Source: Owenia fusiformis (taxonomy: Eukaryota; Annelida; Polychaeta; Sabellida; Oweniidae). Taken from it: 64,000 nt of DNA. The position numbers and the translations under genes were made by a program. How positions within the stretch are numbered: the first letter of the stretch is position 1; each line of letters starts with the position of its first letter. The notes under the pieces are model-generated. The model saw nothing but the letters and a program-made list of their open reading frames with translations. It had not been told where the DNA came from and did no database searches. The stretch lies in the NCBI GenBank assembly GCA_903813345.2, contig CAIIXF020000010.1:31462425-31526424 (forward strand). The letters run 5' to 3'. Positions 24,801-39,800 of the stretch are shown one piece after another.

Positions 24801-27800
24801 GCTCTATTTAACATGCAGTTAATGAAAATCGAATCGAATATGAACCACCCCTGACCGCCATTTGTGACAACGGTATCTAGCTTTACCGTTGTCAGGGAAT
24901 TCCGGTGTGACATTGCAGTGTAGATGTTTATGAGCACCAATTAAGTTTACTATTGATGATCATAATCACGCCCGGTGATCGTGAATATGGGACGGAGGGG
25001 GGGGGGGAGCAGGCAATTTCTGCTAGGAAATTCAACAAATCTGGAAGATTTATTTTTTTAAGAAAAAGTTTACTTTTGAATTGCTAAATGGATAGGCGCA
25101 CGGTATGGTAGAATATGTTAGGTTTTCTGGGATTTTTTCTGAAACGATAAGCATCTAAGGTATGAGATCTATTAAAAAAGGCGCAAGGCCATCAACAGGC
25201 ATAAATCAACGTTTTTGCTATAAATCAAGCAACAATGGACTACACGACCTGTAATAAATACTTGTAAGTGATGTTATCATAACTAAATTAATGTCATTGC
25301 TGAATTTATAAAATAAGTTTCCATACATAAAATAAAAAATAATTCTCAGAGAATTCTGGTAAAATCACCAAGATCAAGATCACTCCGCCGCCAGCTTAAA
25401 ATGAGATTTTCCACTGAACTCTGACATGTTTTCAGATTAATTAGGACCTACCCTATAAATATTTAGTCCCGATTCACTTCCCAAACGCCAGATGGCGCTC
25501 CAATGGGGTAGGGAAGGAGAAAATGACTTTTTTATTCACAAAACATCCAGGATACAAGTATGACTGTGACTGAAAAATTCGATGGCGATTAGTTTAAGCT
25601 GTCGCGTGTTAATTTTTGCATTTTGCTGTAAATAACTGTTTTAAATATCAGAAAATTATGGGGTGAGTAAGGTTGATCTGTCTGAATTTTCTCCGGCCAG
25701 GCCAAGGAATTGGACTTGATTTTGGGTGAGTTTTATCTTAGTGATCTTGGAATAAAAACGTTATTCAATGATTTCTCGTGAAACACAGAAGATATTCTTC
25801 CCTCGAAAGTCTGTATTTGCAGACCTTCACAATATTTTCTGTATTTCACTCGAATCATTAAATAACTTAAAATATTGAGGTTAATCTGTGTGACGCCATG
25901 TATCATAAATACTAAAACCGAATGGTTTCCAAGCTATTGGCATTACTCTGCGACAATAATCATTTAAATATAAAATATATTAAATCTTATTATTAAAAGA
26001 TGGCGCATGAATCTCGTTGTTATTTATTATTGGACGAGGAATTTTCTTAGAACCATGGCAATGCTACAGCGCGATTTGCCATACTTTGAATGTATGATTC
26101 AATCCAAATGCAATTATTGATTATTTGTACTCCAAGGGCGTTCCATTATATAAAATCAACACAATGTTTATATAGTAAATGTACAATAAGGTCGCCACAT
26201 AATTATATGCTGTTCAGGCTGTTACATTACCCTCGTCTTGCACATTAGGTTCGGTCTCGACTATTTCACAATCTAATTATCTCAATATTTGTGTCTAACT
26301 CAGGGTTAAACTTGGAAAATGAGTTATTAGCGTGTTGTATGATTGTCCGTACACATTGTAAATTTACGAAAATCCTTTTTTCAATCTATGTATTGTATTC
26401 AGATAGAAAAGGATAACAAGTCAAATTAGCAATAACATTAAAGGTGAATACTTATTGAAAGCATGCAGTCTATAGTGCCAGTTATTAGCTGGTCCACCAA
26501 CAGCATCTCAAACAAAAATAGAGAAATCCACCGCGATCCATCAAGATAGTTTATATAACTGGAAGTATACAATGTTTTAACGGTACGAGAAAAGCTAATC
26601 AAACCTTCGAGGTTACCAGGTATTCCCCAGCGATTATATCATTAAATTTGATATCAAACGCATTAGACATGAATAGATGCAATTAACGAGGTGACCTGAG
26701 GCCAAACTCGTCAAGTCCATAATGAAATAGATCCTAAATAAATCAGGCAGAATAAGCGACGCATTGAGCTATCTGTATTAAAATATTGATCTTGGAAGCG
26801 AGGCTGTGTTGCATCTTGATTACTTCAGTAGCTGGGAGTAATGTACATGTTACAATAACAAACACAGTGTAAGACTTGTTGTCACTCATGGTAAAGATGC
26901 TAAAAGAGGGCAGGGTCTATTCATCGGAAAGGACTCCTATGCGATAAGAGGACAGGATCGCGTCGTCGAGAGAGCCACTTTTGCTATTAAAGAGGACAGG
27001 ATCGCGTCGTCGAGAGAGCCACTTTTGCTATTAAAGAGGACAGGATCGCGTCGTCGAGAGAGCCACTTTTGCCAAAGAGGAAAGGACCGCGCCGTCGAGA
27101 GAGCCCCTGGTGCTATAAGAGATCAGGATCGTGTCGTCGATATCCCACCACCCCCTGGGATACGAGAGGACACATCGCTCCACCGAGTAGCATTAGCTCG
27201 TAGTGGTTGAGCTTCTGACAGCTGTTTATAGAAGAGAATACTGAGTATAATAACCGATTAAGGATTATGATTAACGCTGCTGAAATTACTTACTTACTAA
27301 GAACATTTCTTACAATTGAGATTATATACTCGAATTAAGGATTAGAATGCGGCTAAATGACAGTGCTGAATATCCGATTAGAGATAGGAAGATGGTAAAG
27401 CTGGTGGTAAAAGCTCTGACAATAGTATCGACTATATAGCAGTGACGCCATTTACTATATGGTAGCATGACATCTTTGTCTATATAGCACTGACATCAGT
27501 CACAATATAGCACTGACATCATTGACTAAATATTGCACTATAACAAGAACGTACACTTATATAGCACTGCCATAACTGACTGTGTACCAGTGACTTTTTG
27601 ACAAGTTCTTTGGACTGGCATCGTTGTCTCTATAGCATTGACATCATTGTCTACATAGCACTGACATCATTGACTATATAGCACCGACATAAATGATTAT
27701 GTAACACTTAATTCATTGTCTATGTAGTGCTGACATCATTGACTATATAGCACCGGCATAAATGATTATGCAACACTTAACTCATTGTCTTTGTAGCACT

Positions 27801-30800
27801 GACATTATTGACTATAAAGCACCGGCATAAATGATTATGCAACACCTAACTCATTGTCTTTGTGGCACTAATATCATTGACTATAAAGCACCGACATAAA
27901 TGATTATGCAACACTTAATTCATTGTCTTTGTAGCACTGACATCATTGACTATATAGCACCGACATAAATGATTATGCAACACTTAATTCATTGTCTTTG
28001 TAGCACTGACATCATTGACTATATAGCACCGACATAAATGATTATGCAACACTTAATTCATTGTCTTTGTAGCACTGACATCATTGACTATATAGCACCG
28101 ACATAAATGATTATGCAACACTTAATTCATTGTCTTTGTAGCACTGACATCATTGACTATATAGCACCGACATAAATGATTATGCAACACTTAATTCATT
28201 GTCTTTGTAGCACTGACATCATTGACTATATAGCACCGACATAAATGATTATACAACACTTAATTCATTGTCTTTGTAGCACTGGCACCAATTTGCAGGT
28301 TTCTGAAGAAACTGTACAGATCTCGGGCCAGGGCTGAACATATAACAAGATATGTGATATTTTCAGAGATAGCTATATCAGGTATTCCCTATCGTCGAAG
28401 ACCAGTCTATTTTACAGTAACATTTTCCTATGGATCGAGACATCAAATGTGACAATTAATTTGAATGACATTATCCGATGGGTCTTCTCCGGTTCCCGAA
28501 GTGGTTTGTTGCTGTGTATCAAACAAGAACGCAACACATGACATATTGATATCATATACTCTTAAGTAACGTCACCTAAAATCTGAAGCCTTGGATCGAC
28601 GCGGGCCTCAATCTACTAGCTACATGTAGTACTTCTGTGAGGTTGAGAGTTGAGACCCAGAGAACCAGACATTACAAGTGGTTGCAAAAATTGCGTTAAA
28701 CTCAAATGCGCCCTCTTTAAGTGTTTTCCAATACAGCGACACATTTACCAGCTTAACAGTAAAATGACGGCGAATTCTTCGTGAATAAATCCCGGGGAAT
28801 TGATTAACACTGTGCTAAATCCCGGGGAAGTGTAAGCTCTGACGCTAGCGTGATTATAACTAGAAATTATCGACAAGTCTCACAACTAATGTGCTTAAAA
28901 TTAGACTATAGTTCACTGTGTACATTTGATCTGGATAAATCGATAGATAAGTCTCGATTCATCGTCCTAAACCGGTTGATTCCCTATATCGTATCTTGGA
29001 GCATGCATAGAAAATGGAAGAAAACGGCCATGAAACTGGAAGTAGTGAAAGCGTTAGTAAAGTCAAACGGTAAGCTTTTATCAAATTGATTGCTAATAAT
29101 TTTAGTCTGTTTGTACTTGAGACAAGTATATCAGAATGAAATTAAGTAAATCGACGGTATTTTCAGATCACATTGCTGATGAATCTTGGGAAAAGAGGGA
29201 TTCAGTCAATACTTAGCATCCATGTCTTAAATATATTTCACTGGTGATCCACTCGATTACGCTGGTTACCAAAACGGTTCGTTTTGGTAACAAAATGTCG
29301 GAACATCGAAGGTACGATTTTTCTCGTTTCCTTATTTCACACGTTGTAGGCAGAATTCCCACGACATTTTTAAACACAAACGTGTATCAGTATAATATGT
29401 TTAAGAAAGTGTACATATTTGCGAACACATAGTTCAGAAGACAACAGAATCGTCGATTTAATTCCTCACTTAAGTTACATAAACGGTTTTTCGAAAAACT
29501 GTTAAGATCTGCACTTTTAACCCAAACCGTTTATGTAACTTAAAGGGATATTCCTTGCCAGACCATCTCTCTCCTAATATGGTAGCTATAACCATTTACA
29601 TACTTTGCAAGTTTATCAAAAAACAGAAAAATGTTTTGAAATGGTCAATATTTATCACTTAAAAATGTAGTGCTCAGTTCCAGTAGGCAGCCATCTTTTA
29701 AAATTTCACTCAGGAAGTGATGTCATCGACTCTCAACTTTGCGTATAACATTAGGTAAGGAGCTATTAGAATTACTTAATCAGCTGAATATATTTTTTTC
29801 AATTTGGTCTATGATTAAAATCCTTTTGATGATCTCTTCTTTAGTTCTAAGTTGACAACTCCTGAAAATATTTTTACACAGAAGATAAGGGCTTCTTGTT
29901 TAGAAGTGATTTTGTACTTCTTTCCTATACTGTAATAGACAAGGTTATAACAGGTGAGAGTCGATGACATCACTTCCTGAAAGAAATCTGAAAAGATGGC
30001 AGCTTATTGGGAATGAGTACTACATTTTAAAATGATCAATATTGACCATATGAAAATATTTTCCCGTGTTTTGCTAAATATGTAAAGTATATATATGATT
30101 GAAGCTACCATATCACGAGAGAAATAGTCTGGCAAGGAATGTTCCTTTAAGTGAGGAAGTAAATCGACGATTCTGTTGTCTTCTGAGCTATTTTTCGCAA
30201 ACATGTACATTTTCTAAAACATATGATACTGATACACGTTGTGAGAAAAAAAACGGCGTGGGGATCCTGCCTACAATGCGTGAAATAAGGAAACGAGAAA
30301 AATCGTACCTTCGATGTTCCGACATTTTGTTAACAAAAACAGTTCGTTTCGGTAACCAGCGTAATCGAGTGGATCACCAGTGTACATTTGCTTAAAGCCA
30401 TTTTTCTTATTAATTACCATAAACAGAAATAGGCAGTTGATATCCTAAAAAATGGAAAAGTTACTGTAACATTTACTTAATTTATGTACATATTTTCATT
30501 TTATAACTTTTTTACTTCAACTGAAAAATTATAAATTCTTTAACATTATTACAAAAAGTAAACTTTTATTCAAAAGTATAAAAAATGTAATGTAAACTCA
30601 GTGCAATTGATCCTTTCCAAAATAAGCCAGCCAACAGGAAAATGGGTCTTATCACAGATTTTTTCAATATTTTGATTATTTGTTTATGTTTAAAGCAAAG
30701 GGAACTATTAAATGAGACATGGTTATTTCTTAACAATTTTACCTTGCAGATATAGGCCAAAAGACGGATTAGAATTTTGCACATTTTCCTCTTAATCTTG

Positions 30801-33800
30801 GGCACATTTTTGGCTCTGTAGCATAATTTAGATTTGACCGATAATCGATTTGATCGATAAGACTGAATCTCCTTTGGCGATGCTTAAATATTGTTTGGTA
30901 TTTTTGTAACGTTGTCGTAATATTGTGGCCATACGAGGTATGAATGAATATTTCATATCCTTCGTCTGTTCTGAAAATTCATGATCAATATCGCTCTCAT
31001 TTTCCGTATTTCGTTCTGCAATAAAAAAGCTAATCATACTGATGTACCTGTTTTAATTATTCATCATATGATATGTACTTCCTAAATTAGCTTCGTTCAC
31101 TTTATATACCAGGCATTATACCTAAAAAGCTGTAAGTAATAAGATGAGGAGGGGGATGTCCCATAATTTATAGGAGGTCCTATCATAAGGACATTTCTTG
31201 GTCATTGGATGAGAAGTTCGTTTTATCGTGGGACATCCTTCTCTTATAATTTGAACCATGCACGTCTCAGTGATTAAGGGATCCGGATCTGTACTAGCAT
31301 AGCTGGTGGTGGCTGGGAAAGGACACTGTTGAGGTGATCTGGGGCGTTGTAGAGATAAAATAGAGAGGGTATTGTAACGATGAATACTGCGAGAGCTCGA
31401 GGGCATTGTTACTGTAAGAGTGCGGGGGTGAGAAATCCAGAATTTTCCGACACAAAACCAGTTTAATAATGAGGGGGACATCATGGGGCATAATGCAATG
31501 GCATTATACTTTAGATTCTACATTTCAGCATCATCTGAAAAATCCTATAATGTCAATTGGGTTTTCTTTCTTTATCTTTCTAATTAGTTCCGTTACGCTG
31601 GCAATTGTATCTATATGTCAGGCTTGGAACAAATTATGGCACCATTTCTCTGCGGCACGCATTTGGCACGGTAAAAACACACTGGGTTGGAATAAGTACT
31701 GTTTGGCTTTTTGGTGTGTTTACACAATCCATGTTTGTTTAAGTGGTTCGTCATATTCATTCCGATTAAATGCTAGAATAACCGACTAAAACTGACTATA
31801 TTTGACACAAAATAATTGTGGCAGGACCTACCAATATTAAACCAGTTCTTCACTGAACAAGAGTAGTTCCTATGGTTTGTCAATGGAAAGTATTTTACAA
31901 ATTGTTCATCTAATCAAATATAATTTTAATTCAACGGGTAAGAGCAGACCTTTCTTTTCACAATAGTTTTCATTTAGAAAATTATGATTAAATAGCTATT
32001 TTGTATTAAAAAAGCATTTGCGGTTAAAATGACTTGTGTTGGTATGTTCGAGATGGCTTGAAAACAGTTTGAAATGACCCGGGTTGAGATGACCAGGGGC
32101 CTTTAGGGATAAACTGCATTTGCTACAGTTCAAATGACTCCCCGAAATTGTACTCTATCAATGTGACAAACCTAGTACTAGTACCGCAACCCATTATCGC
32201 CATTTGAGCTGACAGACAGTGTATGTACAGGGTGTTTCATGTGTATGTACCTCCCTATGAACTCATACATGTAGTATTGCTACCCTATCATGTTATATAT
32301 TATTTTTTCCTTATGGAAAGTTACACAGGATTGCAAAGTTTCAGAATCCAGACGTGTCCCTGAAAATAGATACAACGTATCAAAGTTTGTTGGTACGGGT
32401 CATTTCTGGTCATGTCGAGAGCAATTTAAAGGAAACATTTAGTTTCTGTATTGCACATTTCTAGCGGTTGTCATCATGGCACAGTTCAGACCACAAGTGT
32501 ATGACAGTTATACACAAAGATGTAACTTTCCATAGAGAACAAAATGATATATAATATGATAGGGTAGCAATGTTACATGTATGAATTTATGGAGGAGGTT
32601 GCAAACATATGAAACATCATGTATATGAGCATATGCCTCCTTTAAAAGCTGGCAACATTACCGTCCCCGACACGGGCATTTGCATACTGTCCAATGTCGT
32701 CGGACTTATCAAATCTTTGGAGAGGAGTGTATTCATCTTAGATAAATATTAAATTAGGCCGATGGGCAAATCTATAGTGAAATGTAGTTACATAAATTCA
32801 AATCTATCCCTCAAACAACACCGCCAAATGATATAATATTGTAATTGTTGTCAAATGTGAGTACATTCATTATGATACTCATAGAGATGTCATGGTCTAT
32901 CATGATGATGTAAGTATGTCTATGAGAAAAGAATTGGATATCAATCGAAAGTATATTGAATTATCTGTAATCTATAGTTACGTTTAGAATAACAACACAT
33001 ACAAATGTAATTGTTTTCGTTAGATAGAGCTCGTCTTATAGATTATGTTAAGCACTTAGCTTATTCTTTGTATATCGATTGTATACATAATTTTTTTTTT
33101 AATACTTTGGAACATCATAAGAATCGCAAATGCATATAACAACGCAGAGGCTATATCAATTGGATTAACATATAATCCGTAGGATGGGGGGGGGGGTTGC
33201 AAAACATATAAAATGATTATTTCAAAAATATTCTTTGTTTTGTATTTAATTTGACGAAATTCATTTATAGAAAAATAAAAACAAAGAAATGATAAAATAA
33301 AAGAATGATCAGATAGTTAGAAATTATTCTGATTTATAAAAAATGATCATCTGCAGTCCCTTAAGCCAGAAACCTGGTTTGTATGCTGCACTACAAACAA
33401 TAATTTAAATCGATTTTAGAAAATCCCTTCCCTAGCAAACGTCCTTTGCCCTGAAGACATACGCCTATAAAATTCAAATCAAATTCTTAACCAGGATTTG
33501 ATTTATTGCCCCATCTTGGATTTCCAAGGTATGATGTTTTTATTGAAAATCAAACTGGGAAACGAGTATGTTATTGCCCAGAGAAAAGCACGAACAAATG
33601 AACGGACAGATGGATGAACAAATGGACGGCGTCTCACCTGTTCCAAACTAGTATAGTCATGAAGTATGTTAGTGCTGATGTTAAGCTTTCCAACGGTACC
33701 AATATTAGCCAGTTATTTGAGTTTTTTTTATATGACGGCTTTATGAGGTCTAGCTCATCTTTATGACATCACGCCACATCAAACATCTGCGTAAATTTTG

Positions 33801-36800
33801 CCAAAAGAGACTTTACATGTTTCTGACATGTTATGTCCGAAATGACTAGTGATTTGATAAAAAAAAATTCTGGTGGGATTTGCTTCTCAAGGGGAAAATA
33901 GTGCATGCCTGTTTTGAATCCATCGAGTCATTATTGATGTCATGCCATGCACCAAAGTAATATAGCCAGACTTTTGTCGAAGCCCCTTAAACAAGTACTT
34001 TTAATATGTCAGTGTAAGTAAAATAACATGTTATGCCACGACCATATAATCATAAATATTTGAGTTGAGTTGATTACAAGACTTGTCCCTTGTGGAAATA
34101 TAATCTTCAGATTTCACTCACAATAAAAACGCAATTTTATGTCTAATCTTAAACTAAAACTATCTAATATCAAAAGATAAAGAATGAATTCGAAAATCAA
34201 GATTTTGACGAGAAACGATGCAGTTGTGACATGCACAGGAGCGCGTCGACAAAGTCAAGTGCTTCAGCACTTCTCGATGTCAAAGAAATTCAGGGATTTG
34301 AGGAGACGAACTTTCCCGTAAGTAGACGCTCGTGTCGCAAGTGCAACGCACACGTTTTAAAACAAATAGAGGCCTAATGTTAAACAAGCACTTTAATTTT
34401 AAAAGATTCAGTTAAAGGGTTGTTAGCCTGGGAAAATCGCTCTCGGGAGAAAATGGGAAACGATGTTATACAGTGGGTCGTTAATTCTTGGCTCGTGCAA
34501 TAAAAATAACCCGTAACACGTCCAAGTATGGGATAAACATGTATACGTATGTGTGCCAGTCCATAGATTAATCCAGGTGTAAAAGGGTATGAGGTCCTAT
34601 CAAATTATGGTCCTACTCTCCATTGATTTATATGGTGACCTCAATACAACTCTTTCCCTCATTATCTTATACACAATCAGGGCCAGTAAGGGCCGTTAAG
34701 AAAGGGGACCATAATCCCTGGGGGACCATCATTTCTTTCACACCGGTGTAAAATTCTAGTTGTACAAAACTTACACACAACTCACCAATTTACCCCAAAA
34801 AATAGTTTCCTAATAGCTGATTAACGCTGACATGATAGATGTCACCCTTGTTTGTCTTTGATTTTTTGGGGCCAGACCTCCATTCACTTCACATTGCTAG
34901 AAATTTGCAATAGTCACTTAATTTCATGATTTATCACAAAAAGTGTTGGTTGAATCTGTCTGGAACTCGAATGACATACTACTGGATAACCCGTCAATGT
35001 ACATATTGTAATTAAACATGAAAATGTTGGTTGTCATACAAATAAGTTTTTAATGAATTTTATCATTGCACCAATGGAGATTTGGCCCGAGTTATTTTAA
35101 AATGTCATGAAAAATGATTTAAATGACATAACTGGGTAAACCAAAGATATTATTGGAGGAAACCTGTCACTGAATTCAATTATGCTATCAAAGAAAGTTT
35201 TCTGCTTTTAGAGGTACAAAGTGCAAATCTCTTAAAATCTCATAAAACGAGAATTAGCGAGATTTCAAAGCTATTTAGAAACGCCTCTATTACTTAAAGA
35301 ACTTCGCGGGATAATGTACATGATTTTAAATGTTTAAAATCTAATTAAATCATAAGGCACAATAATAAAAAAATAGTTACCATATCTGCTTAATCATGAA
35401 AATAATAATGAAAGCGTTCTGCAAAAAGTAATAATTTGACCCATAGAATCATTCCTGCTGTTTTTCAAAATTGCATTCATTCGTTCGGGAAAATTTTGTT
35501 ATAAAGAGCGCGGATGCCCAGTTTCTCCAGCATTCAGAATAAATCCCAGCTCTACAACATTTCCCCTCAAATATTCCTTGGTGTGTAACCACACGATAGT
35601 TCCAAATATAGCCAACTATAGCTATGTGTTGAGAATTTGTTAAAAACATCTATAAAATTATCAGCAAGTTAGTTATTGAATAAGCAATCAATTTTGTTGA
35701 TGCCAAAATTTGTGACCCCGGAAATGATCTTGGCAAAATATCAAAATTATGTTTCGAGAGTTGTTTTGAAATAAACGTTAACAATGTCCAAATGGTTAAG
35801 TATGCCGTGATTGTATCGAAACACTATCTGATCGATGAGGCCAAAGTAAAGTCAAATTCTTATGAATTAAAGAAAAATTAGAAAACTTTCAAGATAGGAG
35901 TTATTAAGTTATTAAATGAATTATGCTACTGCTGACTTTCAAAATTGTTTGAACCCTGCGTAACTATTTATCAGTTTATCATAGCTGTTCATTACTTTAA
36001 GAACGTATGGTCGCAAAACTGTTTTGGAAAGAGAGTTGACCTCTGCCCTCTAAGCCTTTGAGCTATTTACTACAGATTCAGTTTTAAACACCGCACAATG
36101 AACAAAACTTATTTTTAAAAAATCCACTCGCAAACATGTCTTAGAAAAAGAGTTCACCTTTACCCCCTGTGTGTGTTGTTTATCGATATTGTTTGATATA
36201 TTATGATACACTAAATCCCAGAAACACGATGAAAAGGGACTTCTTTGTTTTTTTATCGTTGAGTTACGAAAGAACCTAGTTTGGGACCGGTCTAAGCCTT
36301 TGTAACTACAATAAGTATTTGTTTAGTCATATAAAAGGCCAACAAAAGTTGAACGCTTAACATAAGCCCACCCGTGCATAAATGCATTGGTAATGTTTTA
36401 AACTCCAAAATAAAGTGGAAAAGAATGGAATTAGCTAGGGTTTAAGTAAATAAACTCTCGGCTGATGCTCTGCACCGTATAAAAAGCTGAAAAATAGATA
36501 ACTTAATCAAGATAGAGTGAATATTGCCATTTAATTAAACCGGGCAGACATATTTTAAAGGTAGGATTAAACAGTTCAATATAGTTCAACAAAACTAATA
36601 CATTGACGGAGAAAAGTGAATAAATGGAGTACGCTTAGATACAACAGTATATGAAAATACCTGTATGTTTGTACAAGGCAAATGAGGTGATGTGATAAGT
36701 AATTTCTCATTGATCCCAATATGATTCATTCAACGAAATAAGAGATGAAATATTGTAAACTGCATGGATATTAATGGATGGTAAAGTTAAACGGAATGCG

Positions 36801-39800
36801 TTTTGGTGGACTTACTCGCTTCATAAACGGAGAAAGAGTGATGACATGAGATCTCCCCGTTACCATAGCAATAATCAGTCTTCTATGTGAGTATAGTGCT
36901 GCAAACAAACGTGGTAGAGTGCTCCGATGTTAGGTTTTTAAAGAGCAACTCAGTTTTGACAAAAGCTAACCGTTAATTTGGTATGCAGAACCGAGTTTAC
37001 TCGTGCTAATTTTAGGGAATTTATTGTACTGTTTGTGATAGTCGTCAGTAATAATATTTTTAAGCTAAACATGGGTAGGTTACCCTAGCAACACTCGTCA
37101 TTAAGCACCCGTTTTAAGCTACGAATGGGTAGTTATATCTTCTGTCAAGTTGAGAAAATTTTGTACCTTCTTTTTAACCTTTATTATAACAATATAAGCA
37201 TTACACAATACATACTTAAAAATCGATACTGATTTACAAAGCAACGGTGCCATTCCGGCAAAGGGTGTTGTCGAAATTGGCGATTGGAACGCATATTTTC
37301 TCCGATGTCCGATGGCTGAACAGTGTAATTAGCTAAAACCTGTATTCCCGTTTTAATCATGATAACGTGGTATGTTTTGTTGCCATCAATGTTAATTATC
37401 GTAATATCGATTTTGTTATAAAAGTACACCCAACAATCAATGCTTTATTTCTGATTTTTACCTTGCAAAGGTTGATCACGCATAATTGTTATTTAACTAC
37501 TCTCGCTATTTATATTATATCTTTATATGGTATATCTGAACCATTGAACGGAATAGATCTATCACTGCAATTAAAATTCAGTTTGAGGACGAAATCTATG
37601 TAGAAAGAGGACGCTGTTACCCCGGAGTTGATTATTGTAGTATTGAGTTTATGATTAATGTACATTCGATCTCTTGTTATACAAATAATTGTTACACTCC
37701 CCTCCAAAAGTTTGGCAACCTTAAGGTAGTATCAAATCTAATAAGCTGAAGTCAGGGGAAAGTAAAGAGTTTTACTATGATACCTTCATTCTTCTACAAA
37801 TATGGCTACAACATTGACAATTTTTAATCTGTTTGTTAATGATTGGCTATGGTACATTCTTCCATGGCACAGCGACGTCTTCCAATTATATACACGCATG
37901 TTGATGAACAATTACAAGACGAGATTCAAATTAAACCAAAAAGGGTTTGCATTATTTTGAATAGAGCATTGTTAATCCTTTCAAAGCATTCCTCTTTGAT
38001 GTTCAAAAATCGGATTAAAAATGATGTTGCATAAGTTTTTGTGGAATCATTCTTTCTTCGCTTTTAATCGGCAGAGAGCAAATAACAACAGATAGCAAAC
38101 CACGCGCCCGGAGATTGATGGTGTCATATCAGGTTGCAAGATATTGCCTTATCATTATCACCAGTCTTGGTTGAATTTTAACTCGGTGTCAATTCGATTG
38201 GTTGGTAATGGATAACAGCCAATATTTTGCATAAAGGTTGCTCTTGCTATTAATTAGAACCTCTCGAATAAAGCAACAAAAGATCATATTTAGAAACTTG
38301 AAATAAAGCGTAGAGAGAGAAATTTTCGAGGAATGAAGTTAACAGATATGAAGCCAATACCCTAAATTGTATAAATGTGCGAGAAAATCAAGCACTTCAT
38401 TCAAATTTTAAAGAGATAAAAGAGAAATCATCGAACGCAGACGACATTAATCGTAAGATCCAAACTCAACCTTTGCCCCTGATCCGAGCATGTCATTTTT
38501 AGAACTTGAACTATCAATTTGAAGTTTGCCGGTTTCATGATCATATAACTCGAAAAAATACAATTGTATTCAGTTTGGTTTTGATCAGGGGTTCTATAAA
38601 ATAACAGGAAACGGAGTACATTAAATCAATACGCCAATCAATCGAATAATAAAAGGTAAGCTTTAACATTTAATGTCACCCTGAAATAGAATTCACTCAA
38701 AACTGACTGACGGTTCAGAGTTTAGAGGTGTTGTTCAACGGTTTCAATAAACACCAAGTCGTTTGATTTTAAAAAGGGACCTAGTGAAACAATGCCATAT
38801 TCTAGGTGTTCCACTTAAAGAGGTGTTCCATTTGTCCATTTTCTGTATTCAATTTACTAATAATATGATTCTGATGGAGAATAAACGGGAGGAGTTCAAC
38901 CATGTATTAGTCATAAATACAGACATAGAAACATCTGCAATATTTGACAAGGACCACGATCAAAACATTGCGAAATTCCGATTTCGATGGAGGGTTCCAT
39001 TGTATGTTTGCTTTTATTTTATTCGTGTTTGATTTAGCTCCATGGCAAGAAGTCGTATGTTGTTTACCTTGACACTTATTTGTCATTAATTACCAGTATG
39101 TGGTTTAACCTTTACATATTATAGAAACTTAATTAAAATAGCTCTTTTGCTATTACTTATCCTTGCAAAACCCCTTCTCAACCTATTTCTCTCCCTCCAT
39201 ATATTTGTTAGAATTGATTCTCGAAATAAAGCTTATAGAGATTTGATCCCTCGTAATAAAATTAGATATACATATATCGATACTGATATATGGACTCGCA
39301 TACCCTTCGCCCCCTACCTCAGGGAAGAGGCAAAGAAGTTGTGCAAGAATAACCGTCTGTAGTCCGCTGTGGTAGTGTTTTTTTTATCCGGGGTCGCATG
39401 GTTTCACGTGAAGACATCAGTCCTACGTGTATATTCAGGATCATATAGATCCCAATACAAATAGGAGCAATAATCCCTCGGTGAAGGAAAAAAATGGTAC
39501 CTACAACTTATTTTCGTCAACATTGCTCTGTATGTGGAATAATGTCCTGTTTTCTTTTGAAATAATACATCATAGTTTTAATCCATTGAGCTCCTTTATA
39601 CTTTCAGATTGAATGTTCTTATTTTTACAAGGTAGAAACGTATTAGGAAACTTTACAATAGGCTTGTTGTTTACAATGTGGGTTATGTAATAGGTGTTTT
39701 TCAATTTTATAACATTGGTCAAACAATTTGTCTCATACAATCTAAGTGTCATATAATGTGTTTCATACAATGTGTGTCACAGAAGTGGGTCCTACAGCTA

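Noticed and set aside
27630-28285. Regular repeats reminiscent of a CRISPR array
   Set aside because: The repeats are contiguous 69-bp tandem units without unique spacers, in a eukaryotic genome: a minisatellite.
28850-29089. 79-codon frame overlapping GRAM exon 1b
   Set aside because: It is in another frame, and its donor phase would not fit exon 40684. The short ATG at 29014 fits exactly.
31122-31789. Frames of 65-120 codons on both strands
   Set aside because: Overlapping frames without splice sites, domains or coding-like composition in an intron.
38763-39032. 89-codon plus-strand frame
   Set aside because: No splice borders or domain; it sits in the long intron before exon 40684.
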